Positions 29,792 to 39,010 of a stretch of 64,000 nt of DNA are shown here, piece by piece. The notes below the pieces were generated by a model. It searched no databases and was not told the DNA's origin. It saw nothing but the letters and a program-made list of their open reading frames with translations. Numbering within the stretch: position 1 is the stretch's first letter; the number at the start of each line of letters is the position of its first letter. Made by a program: the position numbers and the translations under genes. The DNA is from Paraburkholderia acidisoli (GTDB taxonomy: Bacteria; Pseudomonadota; Gammaproteobacteria; Burkholderiales; Burkholderiaceae), in contig NZ_CP046913.1 in assembly GCF_009789675.1 (NCBI RefSeq), forward strand, positions 682,001 to 746,000. Reading direction: 5' to 3'.

Positions 29792-31684
29792 ATGCGGGCA
29801 AGGTCGTTGGCCGGATCCGCGCGTCGGGCGTGGCTGGCGGCCCGCCAGACGATCCACGCCAGGGGCGGTGTGTTGCCGGTCGCGCGCGCCGTGCTGGCGA
29901 TCGTGCGCCGCCAGGGACTCGGTGGCGTGCGCGGGCTGTTCCAGCGCGCCGTCAACGCCGACGATTACCCCGCGTGGCGGCTCAAATTCGACACGATCGA
30001 CGGCCCGCGTCGCGAGGCGCTACGCGGCAAACTCGCCGCGCTGACGCGCCGGCCGCGCATCTCGATCGTCGTGCCCGTGTTCAATCCGCCGGCGTCCGAC
30101 TTTCGCGCGATGCTCGACTCGGTGTGCGCGCAACTCTACCCGGAGTGGGAACTGTGTCTGTGCGACGACGCCTCGACGCAGGCGCATGTGGGCGAAATCC
30201 TCGCCGAATACGCGCGTCGCGATGCGCGCATCAAGACCGTGCGGCGCGAGACCAACGGCCATATCTGCGCGGCCAGTAACGACGCGCTCGCCTTGGCGAC
30301 GGGCGAGTTCATCGCCTTGCTCGATCACGACGACGTGTTGCCCGAACAGGCGCTTCTGATCGTCGCGCAGTATCTCGAACGTCACCCCACGGCGCAGCTG
30401 CTGTACAGCGACGAAGACAAGCTCACGCCGCAGGGCGAGCGCGTCGAGCCGTACTTCAAGCCGGACTGGGATCCGCTGCTGATGCTCGGTCAGAACGTGT
30501 TTTCGCACCTCGGCGTGCTGGCGCGGGATCTCGTGCTCGCGGTGGGTGGCTTTCGCGTGGGATTCGAGGGTAGCCAGGATCTGGATCTCGTACTGCGTTG
30601 CGCGGAAAAAGTCGCGCGCGAAGACATCGTGCATATCCCGCACGTTCTCTATCACTGGCGGATCGGTGCGCAAAGCACGTCGCGCGAGGTGGCGGCCAAG
30701 CCTTATGTGCGCGAGGCGGCCGTGCGCGCCGTGACGGAGCATCTCGCGAGAACGGGCCGCGCGGCGCGCGTCGAACCGCTGCGCGAAACGTCGTCGATGC
30801 TGCGCGTGGTGTTCGACGTGCCCGCGCCGGCGCCGCTCGTGTCGATTCTCGTGCCCACGCGCGACAAGCCCGAACTGCTGGCGCAATGCATCCATAGTGT
30901 GATGCGCCATACGTCGTACGAAAACTTCGAAATCCTGATCGTCGATAACGGTTCGACTGATCCGCGCGCGCTCGAACTGCTGGCTTCGTTGCGCGCAACG
31001 GACAGAATCCGTGTGATTCGCGACGACTCGCCGTTCAACTACTCGGCGCTCAACAACCGGGCGGCGGCGTTGGCGCGCGGCAGCGTGCTGTGCCTGCTCA
31101 ACAACGACATCGAAGTTCGCGATCCCGCGTGGCTCTCGATTCTGGTCGGCTACGCATTGCAGCCGGAAAGCGGCGCCGCTGGTGCGGCGCTCTGGTATGG
31201 CAGCGAACGCTTGCAGCACGGCGGCATTGCGCTGGCGGGCGAAGCGGTGGCGGGTCACCTTCACCATATGATCGGACGCGAGGAAGCGGGCTACTTCGGC
31301 CGCGCGTTGCTGGCGCAGCAAGTCGCGGCCGTCACGGGCGCGTGCCTCGTGGTACGGAAATCGCTTTACGAGCAGGTGGGCGGCCTGGACGAACAACATC
31401 TCGGCGTTGCCTATAACGATGTCGATCTGTGCCTGAAGCTGAACGCCGCGGGATATTGCAACCTGTACGTGCCGTACGCGAATCTTTACCATCATGAGTC
31501 CGCTTCGCGCGGCTCGGATATGAGCGGGGAGCGCGCGGCGCGCCTCGCCCGCGAGGCGGCGTGGATGCGGCAGCGCTGGGGTGAGCGGCTCTTTCGCGAT
31601 CCTTCGCACAATCCCAACCTCGAGATCGAGGGAGGACGATTTTTCAGCCTGGCGAGTTCTCCACGCATAGGTCAGTTCGACTAG
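29792..31684 (+). CDS. Glycosyltransferase with two GT2 domains
   Basis: 630 residues. An N-terminal basic helical stretch (1-85) is followed by GT2 domain one (about 88-330: SIVVPVFNPPASDF, LLDHDDVLP as DxD, YSDEDKL, VGGFRVGFEGSQDLDLVLR) and domain two (about 350-610: SILVPTRDK, VDNGSTDPR, LLNNDIEV, GAALWYGSERLQHGG, YNDVDLCLKL). Two active-looking DxD-type motifs suggest two different linkages or a polymerase-like alternation. Starts one base after wzt. No transmembrane segment is seen. Same tandem GT2 design as the C-terminal half of the next gene. Confidence 0.9.
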   Translation: MRARSLAGSARRAWLAARQTIHARGGVLPVARAVLAIVRRQGLGGVRGLFQRAVNADDYPAWRLKFDTIDGPRREALRGKLAALTRRPRISIVVPVFNPPASDFRAMLDSVCAQLYPEWELCLCDDASTQAHVGEILAEYARRDARIKTVRRETNGHICAASNDALALATGEFIALLDHDDVLPEQALLIVAQYLERHPTAQLLYSDEDKLTPQGERVEPYFKPDWDPLLMLGQNVFSHLGVLARDLVLAVGGFRVGFEGSQDLDLVLRCAEKVAREDIVHIPHVLYHWRIGAQSTSREVAAKPYVREAAVRAVTEHLARTGRAARVEPLRETSSMLRVVFDVPAPAPLVSILVPTRDKPELLAQCIHSVMRHTSYENFEILIVDNGSTDPRALELLASLRATDRIRVIRDDSPFNYSALNNRAAALARGSVLCLLNNDIEVRDPAWLSILVGYALQPESGAAGAALWYGSERLQHGGIALAGEAVAGHLHHMIGREEAGYFGRALLAQQVAAVTGACLVVRKSLYEQVGGLDEQHLGVAYNDVDLCLKLNAAGYCNLYVPYANLYHHESASRGSDMSGERAARLAREAAWMRQRWGERLFRDPSHNPNLEIEGGRFFSLASSPRIGQFD

Positions 31685-31716
31685 AACCCGATTAGCGGAA
31701 CTCCAATAACGTACCC

Positions 31717-34700
31717 ATGATGAAATTTACCGGCGAACGCTTTTTGCCCGATCAGACAGGCGGTATCGAGCTCGAACACGTGCATCGGTATCGCTGCGCG
31801 GCTGAAGTGTGCGCGAACAAGGACGTGCTCGATATCGCCTGTGGCGAGGGATACGGTTCCGCGCTGCTCGCGGACGAGGCGGCCTCGGTGATCGGCGTCG
31901 ACATTTCGCCGGAGACGATCGAGCATGCGGCGCGGCATCACACCGCCGCGAATCTTCAGTTTCGCCAGGGTTCCGCGCAAACGATCCCGCTCGACGACGC
32001 ATCGGTCGACGTCGTGGTGAGTTTCGAAACGATCGAGCATCACGATCAGCACGCGCAGATGATGGCCGAGATCCGCCGGGTGCTGCGCCCGGACGGCGTG
32101 CTCATCATGTCCAGCCCGGACCGCCGCGTCTACTCGGAACTGACTGGTTTTCAGAATCCTTGGCACGTGAAGGAACTGTCGCGGCCCGAGTTCGAAAGCC
32201 TGATCCGCGGTTCGTTTCGCAACGTGGCGATCTACGGGCAGGGCGTGGTCTATGCGTCGGCATTGCTCGCCGAGGAAGCCGCGCGCGTGGCGAGTTTCCG
32301 CAAGACCGAAGCGGGCATCGAGCGCGGCGCCGGTCTCGTCGCGCCGATGTATGTGATCGCGGTTGCTTCGGATGGCGCGCTGCCCGTGCTGTGCTCGGGC
32401 GTGTTCGAAACCAGCATCGACGAAGCGGAAACCGTGGTCCGTCTCAAGGAGACCCTTGCCGAGACGATCGCCGCGCGCGATCACGGCCTGGTCGGGTTGG
32501 GCGAAGCGCCGAAGGCGCTCGAGGCGGCGTTGGCGCAGGTCGAGGCGCAGAAGGCGGAACTCGACGCGCTGCGTCAAGCGGCGCAGGCGAACCGGCTGGC
32601 TTCGAAGCGGCTCGAGACCGAAAAGCAGGAACTCGAAAATTCGCTGTCCCGGCTCGGCGCGTCGGTCGCGCAACTGAATGCCGCCGTGCATGCGTATCGC
32701 TCGTCGCTGAGCTGGAAAATCACGGCGCCCGTGCGCATCGCCGGGCGCGCCGCGCGTGTCGCACGGCGCCTCGCGCGCGGCCTTCGTGCCATGGCGCGCT
32801 CGGGTTCCGCGCCGACCTTCGCGCCGACGCAAGACCTCGCGCCGGCGCCGGGCGGCGGTTTCATTTCCACCGGCGCCGATCCGCAGATGACGGTCGCGCC
32901 GCATTGGTCCGGTCTGCGTCCTGGCTGGGCGGTGTTCACCGTCGACATGGATTCGGACGAAGCGAGTCTGAACCCGACGCTGTACGCCTTTCACGGCGAC
33001 GACGGCGCACAGGTGTCGTCCTATACGATGCCCGGCTACGGCAAGGGGCGCGAGAAGCGCTTGATCGTGCTGCCGCCCGACGTCCGTTCGCTGCGCTTCG
33101 ACCCGACCGACCGTCGCGACGTCCGCTTCCGGCTCAACGCCGTGAGCGTTCGCAATGTGGGGCGACTGGGCCTCGTGCGCGAAGGCTACGCCGCGCTCGC
33201 CCCCGCGCAACGCGCGGAAGTGTGGCGCGCGTTGCTGCGCGGCAGGCTACGCCTCGCGAAGACGCTCGTGCGCTCGGGCATCGTCGGCAAATACGACATG
33301 GGCGAATATCGCGCGTGGGTGGAAGCGTACGACACGCTCACGCCCGACGACCTCGCGCGCTTGCGCGAACTGGGCGACGCGTTGCCGAACACGCCGCTCA
33401 TCTCGGTCGTGATGCCGGTCTACAACACGCGACCCAGGTACCTGCGCAAGGCGCTCGACAGCGTGATCGCGCAGACCTACCCGCACTGGGAACTGTGCAT
33501 CGCCGACGACAAGTCGCCGAACCCGGAAATCCGCGCGGTGCTCGAAGAGTACCTGCGCAAGGATGCGCGGATTCGCGTGGTGTTCCGGGAAACGAACGGG
33601 CATATCTCGGCGGCGAGTAATTCCGCGCTTGAGATCGTCAAGGGCGAATTCGTCGCGCTGATGGATCACGACGACGCGATGCCCGCGCATGCGCTCTACC
33701 TGATCGCCGCCGAAATCAACCGCCATCCCGACGTCGATCTGATCTACACGGACGAGGACAAGGTCGACGAAAACGATCAGCGTCACGATCCGCATTTCAA
33801 AACCGACTGGAATCGCGAACTGTTCTATTCGCAGAATTTCATCGCGCATCTGGGCGTGTACCGCACTTCCATCGTGCGCGCGATCGGCGGATTTCGCGTG
33901 GGCTTCGAAGGTAGTCAGGACTACGATTTTGCCTTGCGCTTTCTCCAGCACACGGACGGCAGCCGGATCCGCCACATTCCGCACGTGCTTTACCACTGGC
34001 GCATTTTCCCGGGCGTCGCCAGCTTCTCGACCGACAATCCCGATGCTTCCGTGGATACGGCGCGCCGCGCGATGGTCGAATATTTCGCCGCGGTGGAGCC
34101 CACGTCGCAGGTGGTGGGCATCGACCAATTCCCCGGCTGGTGGCGCATCAAGCGTCAGCCGCCGGCGCTGCTGCCGCGCGTGTCGCTCGTCGTGCCCACG
34201 CGGGACCGGGTGGACGTGCTGCGCGCGGCCGTCGATGGTTTGATGCACGCCACCGACTATGACAACCTGGAGATCATCGTTGTCGACAACGACAGCCAGG
34301 AAGCCGAAACGCTCGACTATTTCGCGCAGATCCAGCGGGATCCGCGCGTCAAGGTCCTGACGATCCGCGCGCCGTTCAACTTCTCCGCGCTGAACAACGC
34401 CGCGGTGGAGATCGCCAGCGGCTCGGTGATCGGCTTCATCAACAACGACATCGAGATCATTCATCCCGACTGGCTGCTCGAGATGGTCACGCAGCTCGCG
34501 CAGCCCAATGTCGGCGCGGTGGGCGCGAAGCTCTACTACGCCAACGAAACGATCCAGCACGCGGGCGTGGTGCTCGGCCTCTATGGCGTGGCGGCGCACC
34601 CGCACCGGCATTTTCCGCGCAACACGATCGGTTATTTCGGCCGGCCCATGCTGGTGCAGAACATGTCCGCCGTGACGGCGGCCTGCATGCTGGTGCGTAA

Positions 34701-35046
34701 AGACGTGTTCGAGCAGATCGGCGGTTACGACGAAGTCAATCTGACGGTGGGCTACAACGACGTCGACCTGTGCCTGAAGATTCGCGAAGCGGGCTACGAC
34801 ATCGTCTACACGCCGTTCGCCGAGCTGTACCACCTCGAATCGATTTCGCGCGGTGCGAATCTTTCGGCCGCGCAGATCGAACGCGATGCGCACGAGCGCG
34901 CCTACATGCTGGCGCGCTGGCCCGAAGTCATCGCGCACGATCCGTTTTACAGCCCCAATCTGACGATCGCGGGCGAGAACTACGCATTGGCGTTTCCGCC
35001 GCGGGCGGCCAGGCCGTGGAAGACCGCAGGGGAGGGCGCAGCATGA
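31717..35046 (+). CDS. Methyltransferase-coiled coil-GT2-GT2 fusion
   Basis: 1,109 residues. Residues 1-230 are a class I methyltransferase (VLDIACGEGYGSALLA SAM loop, GVDISPETIE, FETIEHH). About 265-325 is a coiled coil. Residues 329-345 carry the motif SSLSWKITAPVRIAGRA. A beta-rich linker of roughly 190 residues follows, then GT2 one (from about 560; ISVVMPVYN, LMDHDDAMP) and GT2 two (from about 821; SLVVPTRDR, FINNDIEI). It would methylate and extend the O-chain in one polypeptide, perhaps terminating it. ATG 31717 or 31720. Its stop overlaps the start of the following gene. Confidence 0.9.
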   Translation: MMKFTGERFLPDQTGGIELEHVHRYRCAAEVCANKDVLDIACGEGYGSALLADEAASVIGVDISPETIEHAARHHTAANLQFRQGSAQTIPLDDASVDVVVSFETIEHHDQHAQMMAEIRRVLRPDGVLIMSSPDRRVYSELTGFQNPWHVKELSRPEFESLIRGSFRNVAIYGQGVVYASALLAEEAARVASFRKTEAGIERGAGLVAPMYVIAVASDGALPVLCSGVFETSIDEAETVVRLKETLAETIAARDHGLVGLGEAPKALEAALAQVEAQKAELDALRQAAQANRLASKRLETEKQELENSLSRLGASVAQLNAAVHAYRSSLSWKITAPVRIAGRAARVARRLARGLRAMARSGSAPTFAPTQDLAPAPGGGFISTGADPQMTVAPHWSGLRPGWAVFTVDMDSDEASLNPTLYAFHGDDGAQVSSYTMPGYGKGREKRLIVLPPDVRSLRFDPTDRRDVRFRLNAVSVRNVGRLGLVREGYAALAPAQRAEVWRALLRGRLRLAKTLVRSGIVGKYDMGEYRAWVEAYDTLTPDDLARLRELGDALPNTPLISVVMPVYNTRPRYLRKALDSVIAQTYPHWELCIADDKSPNPEIRAVLEEYLRKDARIRVVFRETNGHISAASNSALEIVKGEFVALMDHDDAMPAHALYLIAAEINRHPDVDLIYTDEDKVDENDQRHDPHFKTDWNRELFYSQNFIAHLGVYRTSIVRAIGGFRVGFEGSQDYDFALRFLQHTDGSRIRHIPHVLYHWRIFPGVASFSTDNPDASVDTARRAMVEYFAAVEPTSQVVGIDQFPGWWRIKRQPPALLPRVSLVVPTRDRVDVLRAAVDGLMHATDYDNLEIIVVDNDSQEAETLDYFAQIQRDPRVKVLTIRAPFNFSALNNAAVEIASGSVIGFINNDIEIIHPDWLLEMVTQLAQPNVGAVGAKLYYANETIQHAGVVLGLYGVAAHPHRHFPRNTIGYFGRPMLVQNMSAVTAACMLVRKDVFEQIGGYDEVNLTVGYNDVDLCLKIREAGYDIVYTPFAELYHLESISRGANLSAAQIERDAHERAYMLARWPEVIAHDPFYSPNLTIAGENYALAFPPRAARPWKTAGEGAA

Positions 35047-37001
35047 AAGCGACCGCGAAACGCGCCTTGAAGCGCATCGTCCGGCGCGCGGCGCCGGGTC
35101 TTGCGAACCGCCTGAGCCTCGCGTTGCGCGGGCAGCCGGGCGAGGCCGCATTCGACGCCGCCCGGTTCGGCAATCTGCTGGGGCGAATCCGCCAGGCGCA
35201 ACACGCGTTCGACGCCCGCGAGCCGATCGACGCGGCGCGCGTGGCCGAAGTCGCCGCGCAGTCGTCGGTGGTCGTGGTGGGACATGCGCCGTTCGATAAC
35301 GTCCTCGCGCTCGTGGAAGCGTTGCGGGCCGAGAAGCTCGCCGTCGCCGAACTGGTGATCGTCGATGCCACGTCGGAAACGCCACGGCTCGTCGCGATCC
35401 GCGATCATGTCGAAACCTGGAAGCGCCTGCTGCCGCTCACGCGCTTCAAGGTCGTCCCCTACGCGCGGCAAGATCTCCGTTACGCGGACGCGAACATGAC
35501 CGGCTGGCGCGAAGCCACCGGGCGCTATCTGTGGACGGTCGGGCGTTACGACGTGCCGCTCGCCGGCTGCTTCAGCGCGCTTTTCAAGACCCTGCTGGCG
35601 CACACGGGCGACGTGATCGTGGTGTCGGGCACGGCCGCGCCGGACGCCAGCGTGCGGCACGTCGAGATCGGCGCGCTCGATCGGGCGGGTCTTGAGCCTG
35701 TCGTTCTTCGGCGGGAACAGAGCGAGGCGTTGCTCGCGGCCGCCGTGCGCGCCACCACCGTGCGCCGCGGCGCGCTGCCGCCCAGCGAGGCGGTGAGCGA
35801 ATTTGCCGAAGGCATATTCGGCGGCCCGCGAACCGGTTTGCTGGATGAAAGCGCCTGCGGATTCGATACGCGCTTGATCACGAACCTGTCCGTCACGGAA
35901 TGGTCGAGACGGCTCGGGCGGCGGGGCGTGCCCATAGTGCGCAGCGGTATCGCGTTCTCGCGGTCGATACTCCACCGGCTGACCGACGGCGGTCCCGCAT
36001 GGGAGGCGATTCACGATTTGCGGCGCCTCGATGAGCCGGTCCCGGCGCTGCCGGATGACGCGTCCGAACTCATCGATATCGTGTGCCCGTTCCATCGCGG
36101 CGACGTGATCCTCGCGGTTCAGGTCGCCGCGCGCGCGGCGTCGGCCGGCAAGCGCGTCCGTTTGCATGTGGCGCAAGCGCTGGTCGCCTGGGCGCAGGAG
36201 TTCGGCGGCGGTATCGAGGTCCACGCCGTTCCCGTGCCGGTCGCGGCGGCGCAGGACACCTATCCCGTCTTGCTCGATGCTTACCAGTACGTGTGCTTGC
36301 GCAGCGATGGCGCGCCGCGCATCGCCCGCTGTCATCCGAGTCGCAGCCTTTCCGAGACGGGGCGCAATCTCGTCGACTACATGCTGGAAGAGGTCGGCTT
36401 GCCGCCCGACACGCGGCTGGCGAATCTTCGGCCCGAGAGCAGCGACGAGCAGCGCCGCATCGCGCGCGAACTGGTGGACGCGATCGGCGGAAAGATTGTC
36501 TTCGTTCATCCGCTGGGCGGCTGGCATCTCAAGTCCATTCCGCCTCACATCATGGCGGAACTCGCGCACGAGATGCGCGGCGCCGGGTTCAAGCTCGTCC
36601 AGATCGGCGCCGCGAACGACCGCCGCGTCGAGCACACGGACGGTGCGATTCTGCAGAACTTCATGCCGTCGCAGTGGCGGGCGATTCTGGCGCTCGGTCG
36701 CGCGCTGGTTGGCGTGGACTCTTGGACTTCGCACTTTGGCGCGATTCTGGATACCCCGCAGATCTGCCTGTACGGATCGACGAATCCCGTTCATGTGAGT
36801 TCCAAGCGCTGGTTTCAGGATCAGGAAAACCCCTGCCTGAATCTCGGGCCGATCGTCAATTGCTCGCCTTGCAATTCGCTGAGCTGCGTGGCGTGGCCCG
36901 AGCGCAACTACTGCACGGGCTACGCCATCGATCGCGCGGCGCTTGCCGATTTTCTCACCGGCACCGCGGCACGCGAACCGGAGCTGAGGAAGGCTTCGTA
37001 A
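35043..37001 (+). CDS. GT9-like glycosyltransferase (heptosyltransferase fold), two-part
   Basis: 652 residues. The start ATG 35043 overlaps the previous stop. The N-terminal helix is strongly basic (KATAKRALKRIVRRA). Residues 60-320 are of unknown type with a GT2-like flavour (VIVDATSETPRLVAI). Residues 340-640 match a GT9 heptosyltransferase: VCPFHRGDVILAVQ, FVHPLGGWHLKSIP, LVQIGAANDRR, LVGVDSWTSHFGAIL and LYGSTNPVH. A Cys cluster, CSPCNSLSC plus a later YC, sits near the C-terminus. It probably transfers a hexose or heptose in the cytoplasm; the donor is unknown. The GT9 part is recognised by motif order only. Confidence 0.72.
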   Translation: MKATAKRALKRIVRRAAPGLANRLSLALRGQPGEAAFDAARFGNLLGRIRQAQHAFDAREPIDAARVAEVAAQSSVVVVGHAPFDNVLALVEALRAEKLAVAELVIVDATSETPRLVAIRDHVETWKRLLPLTRFKVVPYARQDLRYADANMTGWREATGRYLWTVGRYDVPLAGCFSALFKTLLAHTGDVIVVSGTAAPDASVRHVEIGALDRAGLEPVVLRREQSEALLAAAVRATTVRRGALPPSEAVSEFAEGIFGGPRTGLLDESACGFDTRLITNLSVTEWSRRLGRRGVPIVRSGIAFSRSILHRLTDGGPAWEAIHDLRRLDEPVPALPDDASELIDIVCPFHRGDVILAVQVAARAASAGKRVRLHVAQALVAWAQEFGGGIEVHAVPVPVAAAQDTYPVLLDAYQYVCLRSDGAPRIARCHPSRSLSETGRNLVDYMLEEVGLPPDTRLANLRPESSDEQRRIARELVDAIGGKIVFVHPLGGWHLKSIPPHIMAELAHEMRGAGFKLVQIGAANDRRVEHTDGAILQNFMPSQWRAILALGRALVGVDSWTSHFGAILDTPQICLYGSTNPVHVSSKRWFQDQENPCLNLGPIVNCSPCNSLSCVAWPERNYCTGYAIDRAALADFLTGTAAREPELRKAS

Positions 37002-37185
37002 TGGCGTGAAAGGCGCGGAAAGGCAGCACGCCGGATTCGTCGGTGTTCGTCGTAACGACGACCCGACCCCCGGGTAACAAAGCGCAAACCTGATTGCCGG
37101 CGCGGCGCATTTTTTGCACACTAACCCATCGGCCCCGATTTCAGCAGATCGCTTGATATCGGCGCCGGATCGTTTCGATTCCTCT

Positions 37186-38031
37186 ATGACCTCGAGTGCG
37201 GAAGCTGGCATGGATCACGGCACGTTGTCCGTATCGGTCGTGTTTTTTTATCCCGATGCGGCGTTGCTTTCCCGCACCTTCGAGAGCCTGGCGCGGGCGG
37301 CCGTGGAACTGGCGCGTGAGCGTCCAGGCGCCTCAACAAGCCTTTATCTCGTCGATAACGGCGGCATGCCCGACTTGCGGCGCGACCTTGCCATGTTGTC
37401 GGCCGCGGGCATCGCGTACACCGTGATCAGCGGTCACGGCAATGTCGGGTACGGGCGCGGACACAATCTCGCGATCCAGCAGGCGCAAAGCCGGTATCAC
37501 CTGGTGCTCAATCCCGACGTCGACCTCGAACCGCGCGCGATGATCGAGGCGATCTCGTTTCTCGACCAGCATCCGGAAGCCGGATTGCTGGCGCCCGCTA
37601 TCGTCGACGACCGTGGGCGGTTGCAGTATTTGTGCCGTCAGTATCCGACGCTGGTCGACCTGTTCGTGCGCGGCTTTCTCCCGCGTGCGGCGCGGCGTCT
37701 TTTCGACCGGCGGCTGGCGCGCTATGAAATGCGCGCGCAGATCAACGAGCGCGATACGTTGTGGGACCCGCCGATCATCAGTGGCTGTTTCATGTTGTTC
37801 CAGACCGCGGTGCTCAAAAAGCTCGGCGGCTTCGACGACCGCTATTTCCTCTATTTCGAGGACTACGATCTCAGCCTGCGCGCGCATGAACTGGCGCGCG
37901 TCGTCTACATGCCCTCCGTGCGGGTGCTGCATCACGGCGGCGGCGCCGCGCGCAAGGGCTTCGCGCATATCCGGATGTTCCTTTCGTCCGCGTGCAAGTT
38001 TTATAACCGGTTTGGATGGAAGTGGCTGTGA
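37186..38031 (+). CDS. GT2 family glycosyltransferase
   Basis: 281 residues from ATG 37186. An in-frame ATG at 37210 has a better GGAAG site and would remove eight residues. GT-A motifs: VSVVFFYPDA, LYLVDNGGMPD, GHGNVGYGRGHNLAI, NPDVDLEP (DxD), and a late YFLYFEDYDLSLRAHE block. It looks like a WbbL/RfbN-type rhamnosyltransferase but the donor is unproven. It follows a 184-base gap after the GT9-like gene and overlaps the next gene by 16 bases, so it belongs to the same operon. Confidence 0.85.
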   Translation: MTSSAEAGMDHGTLSVSVVFFYPDAALLSRTFESLARAAVELARERPGASTSLYLVDNGGMPDLRRDLAMLSAAGIAYTVISGHGNVGYGRGHNLAIQQAQSRYHLVLNPDVDLEPRAMIEAISFLDQHPEAGLLAPAIVDDRGRLQYLCRQYPTLVDLFVRGFLPRAARRLFDRRLARYEMRAQINERDTLWDPPIISGCFMLFQTAVLKKLGGFDDRYFLYFEDYDLSLRAHELARVVYMPSVRVLHHGGGAARKGFAHIRMFLSSACKFYNRFGWKWL

Positions 38032-39005
38032 GCGGGATATTGGTGACGGGCGCGAACGGCTTCGTGGGCCGCGCATTGTGCGAAACGCTGGTGCGTCATG
38101 GCCACGATGTCACGGCGTTGGTGCGGCGCGGCACGCTGGGTATGGCGGGCGTGCGCGAATGGCGCCACGATGCGCCCGACTTCGCTGGCCTGCTCGAAGC
38201 CTGGCCTGACGACCTGACGCCCGATTGCGTCGTTCATCTTGCCGCGCGCGTGCACGTGATGCGCGACGAGTCGCCCGATCCCGGGAAGGCGTTCCATGCC
38301 ACGAACGTCGAAGGGACGTTGCGCGTGGCGCGCGCCGCTCACGCGCGCGGCGTGCGAAGGCTGGTGTTCGCGAGCAGCATCAAGGCGGTTGGCGAGACGG
38401 ACGGCGGAACGCCGCTCGCCGAGTCGGCGGCGCCCGGTTGGCTCGACCCGTACGGCCGCTCGAAGCGCGAGGCGGAAGACGCGCTCTGGGCGCTGGGCGC
38501 CCAGACTTCGCTGGAGATCGTGGTCGTGCGACCGCCGCTCGTGTACGGACCGGGCGTGCGCGCGAACTTCTTGCAGATGATGAGTGCATTGTGGCGCGGT
38601 ATGCCGCTGCCGCTCGGCGCCATCGACGCGCGGCGCAGCATGGTCTACGCGGAGAATCTCGCCGATGCGCTCATGCGATGCGCGACCGACGCCCGCGCCG
38701 CGAACGCGTGCTTCCATGTGGCCGATACCGACGATCTTTCGGTCTCCCAATTGCTGCGCGTACTCGCCGACGACCTGGCCAAACCCGCGCGCCTGATTCC
38801 GGTTCCGCCTGGTCTGCTGAGCGTGGCGGGCAGGTTGACGGGGCGCTCGGCGCAGATCCAGCGGCTGACGTCCGACTTGCGGCTCGACACCTCGCTGATT
38901 CGCGAGAAGCTGGATTGGCAGCCGCCGTTCACGGCCAAAGAGGGACTTGCGAAAACCGCGCGCTGGTATCGTGAGACGCAAGCGACGCGCCATTCACACA
39001 CGTAA
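38016..39005 (+). CDS. NAD-dependent epimerase/reductase, WbpV/WbiG-like
   Basis: 329 residues. Extended SDR fold: ILVTGANGFVGRAL at the N-terminus, HLAARVHVMRDESPDP, FASSIKAVGE and YGRSKREAE (YxxxK), then VVRPPLVYGPGVRANF. In P. aeruginosa O6, WbpV acts with WbpM in making UDP-QuiNAc, and in B. pseudomallei the homologous order is wbiG-wbiH-wbiI, as I recall. The same order of epimerase, initiating transferase and dehydratase is seen here. Start ATG 38016 overlaps the GT2 gene; GTG 38028 is an alternative. Confidence 0.85.
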   Translation: MEVAVSGILVTGANGFVGRALCETLVRHGHDVTALVRRGTLGMAGVREWRHDAPDFAGLLEAWPDDLTPDCVVHLAARVHVMRDESPDPGKAFHATNVEGTLRVARAAHARGVRRLVFASSIKAVGETDGGTPLAESAAPGWLDPYGRSKREAEDALWALGAQTSLEIVVVRPPLVYGPGVRANFLQMMSALWRGMPLPLGAIDARRSMVYAENLADALMRCATDARAANACFHVADTDDLSVSQLLRVLADDLAKPARLIPVPPGLLSVAGRLTGRSAQIQRLTSDLRLDTSLIREKLDWQPPFTAKEGLAKTARWYRETQATRHSHT

Positions 39006-39010
39006 CGACC

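Noticed and set aside
33247..35385. 712-codon frame on the minus strand over the MT-GT2-GT2 gene
   Set aside because: No domain, Arg-rich, and opposite a clear GT2 tandem.
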